DNA from: Heterobasidion occidentale
Taxonomy: Eukaryota > Basidiomycota > Agaricomycetes > Russulales > Bondarzewiaceae
Reading direction: 5' to 3'
NCBI GenBank assembly: GCA_039111635.1
Contig: JBCAQO010000008.1
Location: 2,914,001 to 2,978,000, forward strand
Length of the DNA stretch: 64,000 nt
Below are positions 23,181 to 35,796 of this stretch, piece after piece (within the stretch, counting starts at the first letter, position 1; each line of letters starts with the position of its first letter). The notes beneath the pieces are model-generated. The model worked only from the letters and a program-made list of their open reading frames with translations. It was not told where the DNA came from and searched no databases. Made by a program: the position numbers and the translations under genes.

Positions 23181-23853
23181 CATTGAGCTAGATATATGAC
23201 GTACGGAGAAAATATGATTTATGTTGCTAGAAACAAGGCCGACCGGGAGCTTCGCCTCCGTTATTCACAAATTGTACAGTAGACAACTAACCCATCAGGA
23301 AAAAAATTGAACGCAAGCGTTGAAATACACCGTTTATAGGCTTCAGATTCTTGTATTTATGTGGACCCTCCAATTTTTCCACGCCAACGTGCGGGCGGCG
23401 ATAATGGCATGTGGCGACTGTCAAACGCTGCTGCGTATGGGTGCACGATGCTTCTCTGATAGGAGTTATGAGGCATGGTAGAAGGATTCGGAAAGAGTCA
23501 TCAAAAATTGATATATCACGATGCATCGTGACTATGTACCGATCTATGATACACAAAGCCCAAGAGCACAACACGAAGACAAAGACACGATATTAAGACA
23601 CACCGTTCGCACGTCGCAACTATATAGTGCCGTTCTGCCAAAGATCCAGAGGGCGTAGCTAAACCAAGTCATAAATATTGCGAAGACAAGAAGAATAGGA
23701 AGTGAAGGAAGGAGAAATCAAGTCAGAAAATGAAAATGTGGTCGCACAATTGGTCCGAACCTGCCTCGCCATCTGTCGCCCATTACACAGCACACAGCAT
23801 ACACCTCGTCTTCGATACAGCCCCGCTGGTCGGCACGCACAACGAACGCCGTC
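23181..23853. other. Intergenic, no gene recognised
   Basis: This is the convergent interval between the monooxygenase and BUD6. It must hold both 3' ends. I see no conserved frame, RNA gene or repeat. Confidence 0.6.
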
Positions 23854-26800
23854 TTACGACTCGAGCGCAGGCGGTTCCGGGGGAGTAGACGGCGCACTCA
23901 GACTCGCTGTAGCAAGCGACCCGGTAGATCCACCGTTGAACATAGCCTTAAGTGCCAGATCGTTCCTATGCTGCCGCACTCTCTCCACCTCATCTGCTCC
24001 ACCCGTCATCTTGAGTTTCTTTCCCCCAACGAAACCCTTCAGCTCAGCCTCAAACTCGTCCGCTTTGCTCGCGAGTTCACGCTCCCTGGTCTTCTGGTTT
24101 GCTGCGATGGCCTTCATCCGTCGTTCTGGGTCTACAGCGGCACCTTTGATCTCGAGCATGACCGTGCTCAGCCCTCCGTGGCCTTCATCCATGGGCGGTG
24201 GTTTGAACCCTCGCGACCGGATGCCTTTCGCGCCACCTTGACCACGGATTGTGATGACCTTCTCCACGTGGCCGTACACCTCGAGAACTGCCTTGTGATC
24301 TTCCAACAGGTCAGCAAGGAACTCTTCTTGGTGGTTCAGGAACTGTTGCTCTTCGACGATACTCTGCAGCTCTTCCTCCCACGTCTTCTTCCACATCGGC
24401 TTGATCGTCTTGATGTGCTCCTTCAAGCTCTCCAATTCCGCCGCGACCGCATCGACGTCCTGCTTGATCACCTTGAGCACGTGCGGCTTCGGCGACACGT
24501 GCCGTTTGAGGACATCGTCCTTCACGTTCTCGACGGTATCTTGCAGCTCCTCCATCTTCGTCAGGGCGTTTTGACTCCTGATATCCAGCTTCGTCTTGCC
24601 AGTGTCGATATATGCTCGTGCCCCGGGAACCTGTGCTGACGCCATTTGGCGCACTTTCTGTGTTTGCGATCGCAGCGCACCGAGCGACTCCTTCGTCTGC
24701 TTCGAGAACTCTGAATATAGCTGACGCATGATACCTAAGTCGCGCCTGAGTTCTGTACCTCGTCAAACTGCGTCCTGAGGTCCGTGACAACGCGGCTAGA
24801 GTACTCTGACATGACGGATGCACCGGTCATTTGAGGTTGCAGCATCGACTGCCCTGTCATCTGAGGGAAAATCGGTTGATGAGTCGGACTGTCATCGCGA
24901 ACCATCCGCGAGAGGCGGCGTGCGACGCTTTGGAGTTGGCGATCGGTAGGACGCATAGCAGATGGTGGTGATGGAGTGCTTTCAGGAAAAGGTTGGGTCA
25001 TGGGTATCGCTACAGACGCGCGCCGGTTCTCCGACACTGCATTCCTCAGATCGCGCAGTTCCTGAGAAAGGCCAGAGATTTGGATGTCGATATGTTGCTT
25101 GATCTGGTCAAGCGCTGAAGCCGCCATCGCTTATTAGCGAAGTCCATCGGCTGATTTTGTTGCACTCACGTTCGATGTTCAGTGACAACAAACACTTATC
25201 TTTCACCTCGTCCATATCCTCCAGCTCATACTGCACTCCACTCGATGGGTCGCGAATATAGATGGCGGGAAAATTTTCCTGCCCGGGATTGTAGGCGAAC
25301 TTGTCGACAAACAACATCCTCAGCGAAGAGAACGACAGTCCAGGCTCAATTGTGGCTTTCTTCACTTCCCTGCCTACCTGCAAGAATGCAGTGATGGGGC
25401 CGGGGGCCATTTCAGATGGTGGAGACGGAACAGGCGGTTGTTCGATCACCGGTGGAGGCTCCTTGACGACTTCGGGTTCCGGAGGCTCAGGCGTTGGCGT
25501 GCGCGGTAGTGGAGGGATCGGAGGTCGCTCCTCCTCGATCTCCGACAAAGGGGATGGCCCGCGCGAACGCGTCATGCTTCGCTCTCTCTTCTTCGCAACG
25601 GGCTGTCGCTCTTCATCCGCTTCGGTGAGCACGGCTAGCTCGCCAGCAGTGAGCGCGTTTGAAGCCGCGAGGGACCGCCGGTTAGGGTGCCCGCTTCCCA
25701 TGCCGGAGCGGTCGCGAGGCGTGCCGGTCATTTTGGAGATATTGTACGTCGAGAAGCGTTTCGAAGCACGTCGTTCGAGAGCATCGCTCTTCTTGAGCGC
25801 GGCAAGGGAGCTTGCGACGCCTGGGGCAGTGAGGGAGTCCAAAGGGGGGGTATCAAGTGGTGGCGGAGAGTAAGATCCAGCTCGATCCAACATTCCGTTT
25901 GGCTCGCCTGGAGGCGTGTCGGGGGGTGCTACTTCGTCTATGACGACTGTAGGAGGCGGCATAGGCTTGTCGACGAGAGAGTATCGTTTAACATTTGCAG
26001 GCACTTGGGATTTGCGAGTGGCGGGAACGGGGGTAGCATCCCCGTCATGTTGATCAAGGTAGGTGTGAGGCGGGCTTTGTGGAGGGGAAGTCGCAAGTTG
26101 GGGTAGCGGTGGTGGTGGGATGTCCGGCGTCGAGAGCTGTCGCCGTGATTGAGACGTAGAAGAGCGATCTGGGCGGGAGCTGGGTTCTGGGCTGGGAGTT
26201 GCCTCAACGACTCTAGGAGAAAAGCCGCCTACAAATGCATCTTCTCCATTAGGCGGCGCATCATGAGATGGAGTGTCCCTTCTTCGGTTCGACGTCGACG
26301 CTGTGTGTGCACTTCTGCGCGACTGACTTTCTACTGCGGTCTCGGTGGTGGCTGCGGAAGTGGCGCTCGATGTCGATTTGGCGGTGTCGCGACGCGAGAC
26401 TCTGTCAGAGCGAGATATTCGGCCGCTGTCGGTGCGGCTGTGACCCGAAGCGTCGGAGCGATGTCGAGGGCCAGAAACGATTTGGCGAAAGACAGACTGC
26501 TTGCCGCGCAAGCCTTGAAGCAAGTTCGTGATGATGGCGCGGACTTTTGGGAGGTACTTGTCAAGGTTCTTTGAGTTGGCATCTTCCGAAAGGCAGTCCT
26601 CGAGGACGCCTCGCAAGTCCTCGGGTACATTCATCAGCTCCCTTTGCGAAGGTCAGATCAAGAGCACGCGATGATCAACACGAGGATGACGCACGACATA
26701 TCGATGTTATAAGCTGCGAACGCGGCAACGGCGGCATTGAAATCATTCCCCAAGCGCACGTAGACATCGCTGACCTCCTCTTCCGATGCTTGTTGATTAC

Positions 26801-27067
26801 TCCATTTCGTGAGCGACTCCAGCAGCTGTTTTATTGATACGAGGAGGCGTGTGACGGCAGATTCAACCGCCGGCTATGCTTGAGATGAGCTGGATGAAAT
26901 ACAATGAATTGCGCAGCGAAACATACGTTTGCACGAGATTTGCTGGAGCGCTCGCCCTTGGACGATGAAGATAGAGACGAAGAGACAGATCTGTTGTCAT
27001 GCCGAGAGGGATGTGATGGGTATGAAGACGACGTCGTTGATGGCGGATGGGCCTGCTTGACGGACAT
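23854..27067 (-). CDS. BUD6: Bud6/Aip3 actin-nucleation and polarity protein, with one apparent frameshift
   Basis: Bud6 binds actin monomers and formins at polarised growth sites (polarisome). Exon 1 starts at 27067 with a Ser-rich leader. The second exon holds VESAVTRLLVSIKQLLESLT, the conserved Aip3 N-terminal helix, and the third continues with NLDKYLPKVRAIITNLLQGL. A long disordered, Pro/Ser-rich centre follows, then the core: TAFLQVGREVKKATIEPGL, MLFVDKFAYNPGQENFPAIY, and after an intron LDQIKQHIDIQISGLSQELR. The C-terminal coiled coil has MRQLYSEFSKQTKESLGALR and MWKKTWEEELQSIVEEQQ. Near 24,750 the frame FDEVQN runs into a stop, and the expected RRDLGIMRQLY resumes in another frame, consistent with one missing base. 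No intron of plausible size repairs this. Otherwise the gene is complete and ends at 23854. Confidence 0.85.
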
Positions 27068-27537
27068 CGCGAGCGACGACGAGGATGAAGACGATAATTG
27101 GTCCGGTCAACGCCAGCCTCTCATGAGATTATGTAAGTGGCCGCCCCTACTCCACCGCAGCCGGCGCACTGCAAGTTGTCGCTGCTTGCTCACTCCCTCG
27201 ACATCACCATTACCCTATCTTAGCGAATAGCGTCCCTGCTCACAGCTGCTAACAGACCCTGAGTCTATCATAGGGATCCCCATCAAAAATAACAATTTGC
27301 GCATCGAAGCGATAACACATGATGTACAGGTGACGATGTATAGTAGGCCCATTATACAGAGAACGACTGTCTTCTGCGCAAGGTCAGCCACGGAGATCAA
27401 GTAGGTCTTATCTTATAGGGCACTGGCTCACCGTTCAAGGCAAAACATCATAAACTCAGGGTATCCTCTTGACATAACAAGACCTATCAAGACGAAGACG
27501 ACACAAAAAACTCGCGAGGAGGACCAGCCTATCAGTT
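27068..27537 (-). other. Short spacer with a small hydrophobic frame
   Basis: Between BUD6 and the GH16 gene a minus-strand frame at 27215-27400 encodes one hydrophobic segment (VVLCIMGLLYIVTCTSCVIA). It could be a C-terminal membrane exon of the GH16 gene by alternative splicing, since some Crh proteins are membrane-attached, or chance. I see no other feature. Confidence 0.25.
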
Positions 27538-28524
27538 CTATCTATGTTTGGCCGGACACTCGACGCTCACGCTTCTCACTATCGCTGTGATCTTACCCGG
27601 AGCGTCGTCCCACTTAATGGGCCCATGAGCCCACTCTGCCGTCCCTTGGGGACTGCTCGCGTCCCATATACCAAGCTGTATGCGCGCTGCGTGTGCTGGA
27701 TAATGCAGCTTGCCGCCCTTGCGCGTTTGTTCTGATGGCATGTCAACAGCTTGCACGGGCGTTCAAACCTGTATGTTGCATCGACGTACCTGGCGTCAGC
27801 GTCCGGATAACGTGCCCGTCCACACTCCACTGGACTCGTTCGGCACTCCAATCGACGGTATACAGATGTCTATCTCCAATCGATGCTCGAAATGTGGAGG
27901 GGAAATCTTCAACGCTCCCAAACACACCCCATAGCGGTTTTGTGTCGCTCGGACTTGGCGCGTAGACGTTAGTTTGCCAATGCTTTGGATCGGCTCCCAG
28001 GAGCTCGACATCGAGTTCATCATGCTCATCCGCTGAAGGCCGTTGATATCATGTCAGTAACCTATTGGAGCTGAAGAATCTTTCTTTTTTCAGGTTACCT
28101 ATCAGAATCACGGCGGTGACCACGCCAGCAACAATGGGCGCAATTACTTCGAATGTGACTTTACCATGTCTATGCAGTACTTGAGCCAGCCTTTCCACAC
28201 AAATATAGCTGTCACGTACGAGATAAGGAATGTCGAATTCACCGTTGCCCCGTCTGCGAGTTTATCATTGACTCCGCCACTCTTGGTCACCTTGCCTCGA
28301 GGCTTTTGCATGAACAGTTGCAAACCGCCACTCCCCACCTTGTATGAACCATCAGGGCTGAGGGACACAAACGGCTCAGAGCTATGGGATCCGCGGCGGG
28401 CAACAGATCCCTCAGCAAATGTAGTATGGAATGGTGTGCATCCACCGGGGGCGCGAGAAATATGTAATGAGTACGCTGTGCGAAGAAAGACGGACGATAA
28501 GACAAGGGCGAGTAGAAAGAACAT
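27538..28524 (-). CDS. Crh-like GH16 cell-wall transglycosylase
   Basis: Crh proteins join chitin to beta-glucan in the fungal cell wall. The start at 28524 gives a signal peptide (MFFLLALVLSSVFLRTAYS). Exons joined by GT-AG introns then encode HGKVTFEVIAPIVAGVVTAV and the catalytic block DEHDELDVELLG, where ELDVE matches the GH16 E-x-D-x-E pair of nucleophile and acid/base glutamates. Next come DPKHWQTNVYAP and LYTVDWSAERVQWSVDG, and after two introns RIQLGIWDASSPQGTAEWAH, the Crh-type end of the fold. The frame stops at 27538 after SVECPAKHR. No GPI signal is visible in this reading. It is on the same strand as BUD6 and uL23m, but nothing suggests co-regulation. Confidence 0.8.
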
Positions 28525-28876
28525 CAAAGCAGGCTCGACGTGAAGAAGTTGAACTTTTTGGAGATGCTTGAACAAGGAGAGCGATGTCTTCCGGGCCTTT
28601 CGAACAGACCTGAACAAACGCGATGTGATCACGTGTAAAATATGGGGCGTAGCGTGACCGCAGAATCCGTGTTCACTTCCGATACCTGCACCGTGCAGTA
28701 CATGATACGCACAAAATTGGCGGATACAGAAAGGTTGTAGAGTCCCGTGGATGAAGGTTAAAACACAATGTTCCAGTGGAAGCAAATTACTTCACCGCAT
28801 CGAGCACAAAGGAAGATGATCACTCGAAGAAAATGTATATCCACAGACAAGTAGGTCGAACGAACCAAGGATGCAA

Positions 28877-29776
28877 CTAAACGATGGTCTCCCCATTTCG
28901 CCGCGCTTCCTGCATCTTCTCCTTCGTCGCCTGAATGTATCTCTCCCTCAAAGCCCTCTGCTCCGAGATCTTCTTCAGGATCGATCCTCTCTGGGCCGTC
29001 AGCCCATCGCGCCATGACCAATTTTTGGTGTTCTTCTTCGTCTGCATCAAAAGGAACGTCTTCACCATGTCCTTCGCGCCCTGCGGCTGGTACGTCTCCT
29101 CGATGAACTGCTCGTGCTTCTTCCGCTCCTCTGCGCTCATGTCTTCCATGGCCTGTGGGTAATAGAAAGGCTCGACGAGACCGACTACCGCACGCTTGTA
29201 GGTTCGGTAAGACTTGGTCGCCGTCCACGAGGCATTCCAAGCACGAGTGACGGGTGACAAGTAGTTGTCGGTGCGGATATATGTCGTCTGCACGCCGTAC
29301 ACGGAGGCGAGGTACGACCGCACGTCCGTTTTCGTCACGGACATGGGAATGCGGAACGTCGCCTCGTATGGGTTGTAAGGCTGTCCGGGAGGGGTATGGT
29401 TGCGAACGAGACGGAAGATGATGTTTGGGAGGTACACTTTTTGCCCGATGACACGAGTCTCCTGGGTCCCGTCCGCCAATGCAGCCTCGCGCGCACCACG
29501 AACGCGCATCCGGCGGGCATTGAGCTTTTCCAACCACTCGCCTTCAGTAGGCTCCCGCCCATCAAGGCCCATGAGGTCTCCCTTCGCGAGTGCACGCTGG
29601 TAGCGAGCGAATTCCGTGGGCGTCAAGCCATCGGCTGTCGCGTCAGATTGACCTGGCGCGACAGTGGGTCGTTTCCTCAAGCGACGGAGGCGCACTGCGC
29701 GAGGAGTTGATGCAGTTCGAGCCGCCGCTGCAGCATCGGGAATAGTGGCATAGCAGCGACGAAGGACGGGAAACAT
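28877..29776 (-). CDS. Mitochondrial large-subunit ribosomal protein uL23m
   Basis: This single uninterrupted frame of 299 codons begins MFPVLRRCYATIPDAAAAA, an Arg-rich, acid-free N-terminus typical of a mitochondrial presequence; this start at 29776 is preferred over an in-frame upstream ATG. The core KVYLPNIIFRLVRN, followed by FRIPMSVTKTDVRSYLASVY and GVQTTYIRTDNY, matches the L23 fold that contacts 23S-type rRNA near the exit tunnel. A long C-terminal extension, charged and helical (RGSILKKISEQRALRERYIQ), is usual in fungal mitochondrial L23 (Mrp20 in yeast). It acts in the mitochondrial matrix. There is no intron, unlike its neighbours. Confidence 0.85.
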   Translation of the reverse strand: MFPVLRRCYATIPDAAAAARTASTPRAVRLRRLRKRPTVAPGQSDATADGLTPTEFARYQRALAKGDLMGLDGREPTEGEWLEKLNARRMRVRGAREAALADGTQETRVIGQKVYLPNIIFRLVRNHTPPGQPYNPYEATFRIPMSVTKTDVRSYLASVYGVQTTYIRTDNYLSPVTRAWNASWTATKSYRTYKRAVVGLVEPFYYPQAMEDMSAEERKKHEQFIEETYQPQGAKDMVKTFLLMQTKKNTKNWSWRDGLTAQRGSILKKISEQRALRERYIQATKEKMQEARRNGETIV

Positions 29777-31258
29777 GGTGAATAGGACAGAAATGTTGTG
29801 CCAAGCGCAAATGTCGGGAGAGTGTTTGGTGTTGCTTGGCTCCTCCCGAGGCACAGGGGACGACTCAAAGTTGATGACTGTTGAAATCAGCTCTTTTCAT
29901 ACCACATCCATCGCACTCTGGGCTACTAGCTGTCAGTGAACGAAAAGGCTGGCACATGTTTGATGTCTGGGAAATAGCAACGACACATTACGAATTGGCT
30001 TCGATGGTAAAAGGTTGCAAACCAGCAAGACAATGGGCAATATCCTCTGTACGATGGACTTCCAGAGCCTGACGCATTGCGCGTCGCATGATGATAAGTT
30101 GGAACGGTAAATTTGATTGCATTTTCTCCTGAAAAACTAATGATAGTATCTCCTCCTAGGACGTAAGCTGTGCCCTTGGAGGAGCCTGAGGCGGCATGCA
30201 TCTCGTTCAGCGAGCACGTTCTGGAGGAGACAGTGCCTTCGTGCACGCGGAATTTTTTCCCGCTTTGCAACTATTCCGGTAAGCACCTTATAGAAAACAA
30301 CATGCCGTAGGCTTTCCTCGATCAACATAGCGCACGGCTGATAACGATTCTAATCAGTTTTTGCGCTGCTCGAGACAAGCAGGGAGAGTGACATTTGGTA
30401 TAGATTTGAACGTTCTCGATAAGTTTGTCGTCTACCTCATGCTGACCGCTCTATTTCAATGCTAATGACGCGTCATGTCATGCAGTAACTCGGTATGCCA
30501 AGGATAAATGCGAGTCTCCGTGACTGACTTGACACAGAAGACAGTCATTCTGTGCATAAGGGTAAATGCATCGAAACACACGTGATGTTACGTCCCCTGC
30601 TCGAGAGTGCCGACGTGCCCCTGCACCAGATTTTTCCTGTGCATATCAATCTTAATGTTTTAGATGATCCTAGCGCAAAATCAAGGTATTGTATTTTTGG
30701 CATCGGCAAGTTGCAAGGCGTTTGCGATGCGCTCACTAAGTACCCGGCCGCCTTTCCTTGTGTGCTGGACCATTTCTATGCGCGCTCCTCGACTTCATCC
30801 AGCCATTGCCCACGCTCTATGTAGTGTCTACCCCAGCTCTGTCAGCGTTTTGTAGATCAACTATTCATTTCCCGATATTGCTTGCGTGTCCACCGTGCTC
30901 TGTCATCACGGTGAGCTCTTGTGCCTGCGTTGCTATTTTCAGCGACAATACGGGATCTAGAGCTCTTATGATACGCCATCTCCTTTCCAACACGTCAAGT
31001 CCGATGCGCCCTGGACCCTGCGTATTTGACAGATCTCCAAGCGTATAGAGGGACCATCTCGTAGGCATAGCAGTCCGTGATCGACTTCATCACTTTCTGC
31101 GATTTTTTGATCAGTCTCAGCGAGCATCTTAAATATGATCAAACAAACAATAAGTTGGGGTATTTATCCACGAAGCGAGTTCGAGAGATTGTAAGAGCAA
31201 CAGAAAAGACAGGAACGATACAATACGCAGTGACCGACAACGTTGAGACCGCCGTCCG
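29777..31258. other. No gene recognised
   Basis: A few short minus-strand frames look somewhat protein-like (for example GSSKGTAYVLGGDTIISFSG near 30,160 and RIANALQLADAKNTI near 30,690), but no family motif or consistent exon chain joins them. They may be gene relics. Confidence 0.4.
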
Positions 31259-33403
31259 TCACAAACCTCGGCGAATCATATCAGCGCATTTCTCCGCTAC
31301 TGCGTACACCAACGCCTGGGGATGCGTGGAAGGTACGCTCGGAAATATACTCGCATCGGCGATGCGCAGATTTGGAATCCCATGCACGCGAAGCGCAGCA
31401 TCCACGACTCCGGGCCGTAGATCGTCGAGGGATGCCATGCGACACGAGCTCGAGTAGTGGTACATCGTGTCCGCCCGCTCCTTGATGAATGAATCCAACG
31501 AAGCGTCGGAGGAGCAGTCAGGTACGTGCACATCGTTCAGCGGGTATCCGTCGGCACGCATCTCGCGGACCAGTTCAGCCGCCACTCGCAGCGCGGCACG
31601 CAGCGCGACGTAGTCCTCTGCGCGGGTCAAATACTGCATATCGCAGATCGGGTCCGCACGCGCATCAGCCGATCGCAAGCGCAGATGCCCGCTAGATTTC
31701 GATTGAAGTAGCGCAACATTCACGCCGAAAAAGCCCTTCGACCGATCGATCCCAGATCCCCGTGGGTCGGCTATAGCGCACTGCAAGCAATGCTTTAGCC
31801 GATCAAACGATGGCGAAAGGGGCACTGCAAACGCACAGCCATCACACCAAAGTCGGGGAGATTCGCTGGATCAGACGACTCCTCGTGCTCTCGGGCAGCT
31901 ACGAGGGGCTTGCCATCTGGTCCTGTAAGCCAAGATGCTCCGAAGATCTCGGCCTCAACCATGGTGCACAGGAGCCAGCCTGTGCCGTAGCGAAGGTACT
32001 TGTAGACTTCCCTGAACAGCGTCGTTGGACGCCTAATCATAGCCCACAGAGAATCCGGTAGCGGGCAGTTGTATGATGTCGGAACTATCATATGGTCTTG
32101 CTGTCGACGGGAAACGTGAGCAGGCGACAATTAAGGACGAAAGACAACGGTCAAGAAGGGCTACATACAAGATGCTCCCCGACACCAGGAGAGTGCTTGA
32201 CAAGCTTAATGCCCACATCTTGAAGATGCTCTTGTGGACCGACGCCACTGAAAGACTATTGTGGGTGTCAATTAATAATAGCCGGACGAGCAAGGCGCAC
32301 CTAAGCATGAGCAACTGGGGCGTCCGCAGAGCACCGGCAGTCAATATGATCTCCCGTTTGGCATACACGACGCGAATAGAACGTCCATCAAGGCCTCGGA
32401 CCTCAACGGCGTCTGCTCTGAGTTCACCATCATCCTTGTGAACAAATGTGATTTTTTGGGCGAGAGCGCTTGTGCAGATGTGAAGGATATCGCTTCTAGA
32501 TTTGACAAAGTCGACAGGTAGGTACGCGCGGAATGCAGATTGGCGCTTTCCTACCGCATCCACGGCGAATTGCTGTTTGCTCCATCCGATGGAGGGCTCG
32601 AGAGGTGAATGCATATCACGGATTTCAGGAAATCCGATTTTCTAGCAGCTTGTACCATCCTGAATGAATATATAATAATTAGAACGAGGTTAAACGTATA
32701 CAAGATAAGTATACACACTTCTCTGACGATGCAAAATGATAGCCATCAAAAGGTCTCACATGAAGAGGCCCTGTCCAGATGCTTAGACTGTGAGAGATAC
32801 TGTGAAGGCGACCAATCTGGACGCACCACCTGTGCCGTGGTATTCCCGAGGATCAGATCCGATCCATCTTTCGGACTTGTCAAAATAGGGCTTCAAGTCT
32901 GCGTACGACCAGCCTTGAAGTCCAGCCCGGCTCCAGGCATTGGATTCGCCCGGTGCGCCGCAAGTGTATTGCCCACCGTTGATCCGAGTGCTCCCTCCGA
33001 GCCCTAAGCCACATACGAAAGATACAGGACGGCCTAGATGACCATCTCGTGCGCTCTCGAACACGGTACTGTGTTTCCCATCTGACCAGTGGTGAAGGGA
33101 AGTGAGAGGCGTAGAATGGAGCCAGCTGTTCGGAGAGGTTGTAACAAATGGAACGGAAAAATGCGAGAGCGCTTACGAATCACCGGCATCGCCCTTCTCG
33201 ATTAGCAAGACAGTCGAGGTGCCGTCCTCGCTCAGCCGTCGGGCAAGTACGCAACCCGCATTCCCTCCTTCACAGGTTCAGACTTGTCACTTCATCTCGT
33301 CGCAATACAGAATACAAGATCACCCACCTCCAACAACGATATAGTCGTACTCTGTCCTGAGCGTGTCGACTTGTTGAATCCAGCCTGTGGAAAATGGCCA
33401 CAT
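31259..33403 (-). CDS. GMC-family oxidoreductase
   Basis: This is a flavoprotein oxidase or dehydrogenase of the glucose-methanol-choline family, oxidising an alcohol substrate that cannot be told from sequence. The start at 33403 gives MWPFSTGWIQQVDTLRTEYD and then the FAD-binding YIVVGGG, NAGCVLARRLSE, interrupted by an intron. GLGLGGSTRINGGQY is the first GMC signature, ILTAGALRTPQLLML and SGVGPQEHLQDVGI the second. The C-terminus has MYHYSSSCRM with the conserved His, and LRIADASIFPSVPSTHPQAL with the second catalytic His. It ends at 31259. No signal peptide is evident, so it is probably intracellular. One frame break lies near 31,825: the frame returns if 11 nt are ignored or if a 23-nt GT-AG segment is removed. 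It is divergent from the membrane-protein gene at 33791. Confidence 0.8.
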
Positions 33404-33790
33404 GGTGGTTGGTTGCGGGCCATATTGAGAAGCTTACACTTATTATATAGACGACAGACCTAATCTAGGCATTGTCGGTGATTGGGACTCCCAGGGTGTC
33501 CTTCTCAGCGCTAGCTGCTATTCTCTGCTAAACGCATAGGTACATCAATCCTCGCGGGCGCACAAGCTGCATCACCCATCATGATGTGATGGTTCGATAC
33601 TGATGTTCGATGATTTGGTTTCTCATCAACCTGCAATCATTCTCCCTCTACAGCCTTGTATCGTCATCTTCGTGGGTTTGTGGGCTCAGCCTTTGCTGTG
33701 TAGCCCGTATTATAAACCACTTCTCGATTGTATGTCCTCTTCTACCACATACTCCCTGTGTCATTAGCCCCACGCTTCCTTGTATCATTG
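33404..33790. promoter_or_regulatory. Divergent intergenic region, GMC gene and 7TM gene
   Basis: The 387 bp contain both upstream regions. I see no clear TATA box or binding site. Confidence 0.3.
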
Positions 33791-35164
33791 ATGTCTATCG
33801 TCGCCAACATTGCGAGTCCGTCAAGCTCACTACCTCCGCCAGGCACAAACTGGCTTGCGGTCATTGACTCTGCGCTGGTCTTCCTCATGATCGGCGCTAC
33901 CATGGGCGCCGTCACTGTCGCGATGCTTCTGGCTCTCCTCTTCTTCTCAACAGCTTCTCTAAGGCGAAAGCCAGTCTTCATCCTGAACGTTATTTCCCTC
34001 CTTCTCGGTATCACTGGGGCCATCATCAACATCTATGAAGAGGTTTATATTTGATATGACATTCATACGTGCATGATCTGACCTTTCAAAAAACGTCAAG
34101 ATCCACACTCTCAAGTATCCCGCCATTCCTTTGAATCCCCGCATCATCATAGCGATGGGTACATTAGACGGAATTGCACCGACTCTCGTAGATTCTATTC
34201 TTATCCTCAGGGTTTACAGTGTTTTTCCACCGCGCAGTACACCAAGAATCCAGTTCATTTTCCTCATGGGAGTCCCGATTCTCATCAGCATCGCCAGATT
34301 GGTCAATGCGATCATCTATATTACCAGCTACGCCCGCAATATTCAAGCTAACACAGGAGCGGAAGGCGCCGCCGTTTTAGTCACATCCCCCCTGCCTTCC
34401 GTCAAAATTGAATGGTTTCTTCAAGTCTTTGACGACTTGTTAGTCGATTCCCTTAGCATGATCTATTTGTACCGCTCATGAACCTCTGTGACACAGATTT
34501 CTCTCAGTTGTCTTTCTATCTCGAGTGTATCGCTATGGCATGTCAAAGGGGCCTCGTGAGTTTTTTCATCAAGGAACAATATTCGGACACGTCATGTTAA
34601 TACTCTGCAGAGACCGTGTCTGAGAAAATTAAGACCCTATTCTGGATCTCTGCGTCCAACTTTGTTTTTCCCGTCATGCTAGGCATTGTTCAGCTCGTCA
34701 TTTACATGGCAAAGCCTAAAGACTATCTTCTGGCCGTCTATGTTGAGGAGACGAACTTCCACTTGAACATCATCGGCTTGGTTTTCGCGACGGTCTGGGC
34801 CGCAGAAGGTCATTGGGCAGATGCCAACGATATCAAAGACCCGTCGACGAGGATACCCACTCTTCAATTCAACGCGAACTTTCCTGGCTTAGTGTCGCAG
34901 CACCTACCAGACAGAATCTTCCTCTCGTCTGGAAGTGATCTGTCTACGTCGCAAGAGACGCATGATATATCACCCCATCCCCTCGTTCTGGATCCGTCGA
35001 AGGCGGTGATTGAGCACATCGGCGAACGTGAAGTGCAAGGTCTGTATATCTTTGTTCAACAAGGAATCTCTGCTCATGTAGTTGATAAGCTGTATAGGTC
35101 TATGATCAGAGTCACACTGGCAATCAAAAGAGTACCTATTCTTTGTGTCAATAAAGTATTTTAG
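33791..35164 (+). CDS. Seven-pass membrane protein, Agaricomycete type
   Basis: Four exons with GT-AG introns (first intron 34043-34100) give about seven hydrophobic helices: VFLMIGATMGAVTVAMLLAL, VFILNVISLLLGITGAII, a helix in exon 2 around APTLVDSILILRVY, then FIFLMGVPILISIARLVNAI, a short one in the third exon (FLSVVFLSRVYRYG), VFPVMLGIVQLVIYMA and LNIIGLVFATVW. A soluble C-terminal tail follows. The arrangement resembles the orphan receptor-like 7TM proteins abundant in mushrooms, but no ligand motif or G-protein motif can be named. The start at 33791 leaves a short extracellular N-terminus without a signal peptide. The end at 35164 is the stop of the last open frame; a further intron cannot be excluded. 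Confidence 0.65.
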
Positions 35165-35796
35165 CGCCCTCGCCATCTTATGAGCTAGTCACAACTTGCG
35201 ATGTAGTCACCCAAGTTCAAAACATAAACAAAAGCTGAGACGATATCAATCCGTCCGCGTCAGGCAAGAGCAGCTGGTGTATATCCCAGTATTGTCTTGT
35301 TTTCGACTCTGTCCCAGACAAACCTTGAAAATTGTTCTCATCTGCTCTAGTGTTTCATGCGAACCAAACAGCGCCTCTTTGCCAAAGAGGCGCTGTGCAG
35401 TCTTCTCATATCACCTTGTATCACCTCGTTTCGACCGCAGCTTCTCGAACAACTCTAGAATCGGTATAATTCGTCACCCACGGGTCTTCATGGCCTTGAT
35501 GTGAGTAGTCCTCAATGATGTGTCCCTTATTCCGCTCATCATCTTACATCAAAGTGCTACTTGTACCTTCATGTGGTGCACCTAGATGTCTATCTCGGAA
35601 TGTTTTCGCTCAGGTCTGTTCACACGGGTTCTCCAACCTAGGCCCTCTGCGCTCCATGGATGCTTTGTCAGGGTTCTTTTTTGTGTATCAAACCGCCTGG
35701 TTGATGCGCTGATAGCTGCTTAGTACCAGCGCAATGGGGTGATAACGCTCACTGCTAATTCAATCTTCCTCAGATACCATCAAACTATCTTTATAG
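35165..35796. other. Intergenic, no gene recognised
   Basis: This is upstream sequence of the P450. A short perfect inverted repeat (GCGCCTCTTTG / CAAAGAGGCGC, 35,370-35,395) could form a hairpin. Nothing else stands out. Confidence 0.4.

Noticed and set aside
24735..24765. A 13- or 24-nt intron in BUD6
   Set aside because: Neither removal restores the RRDLGIMRQLY frame.
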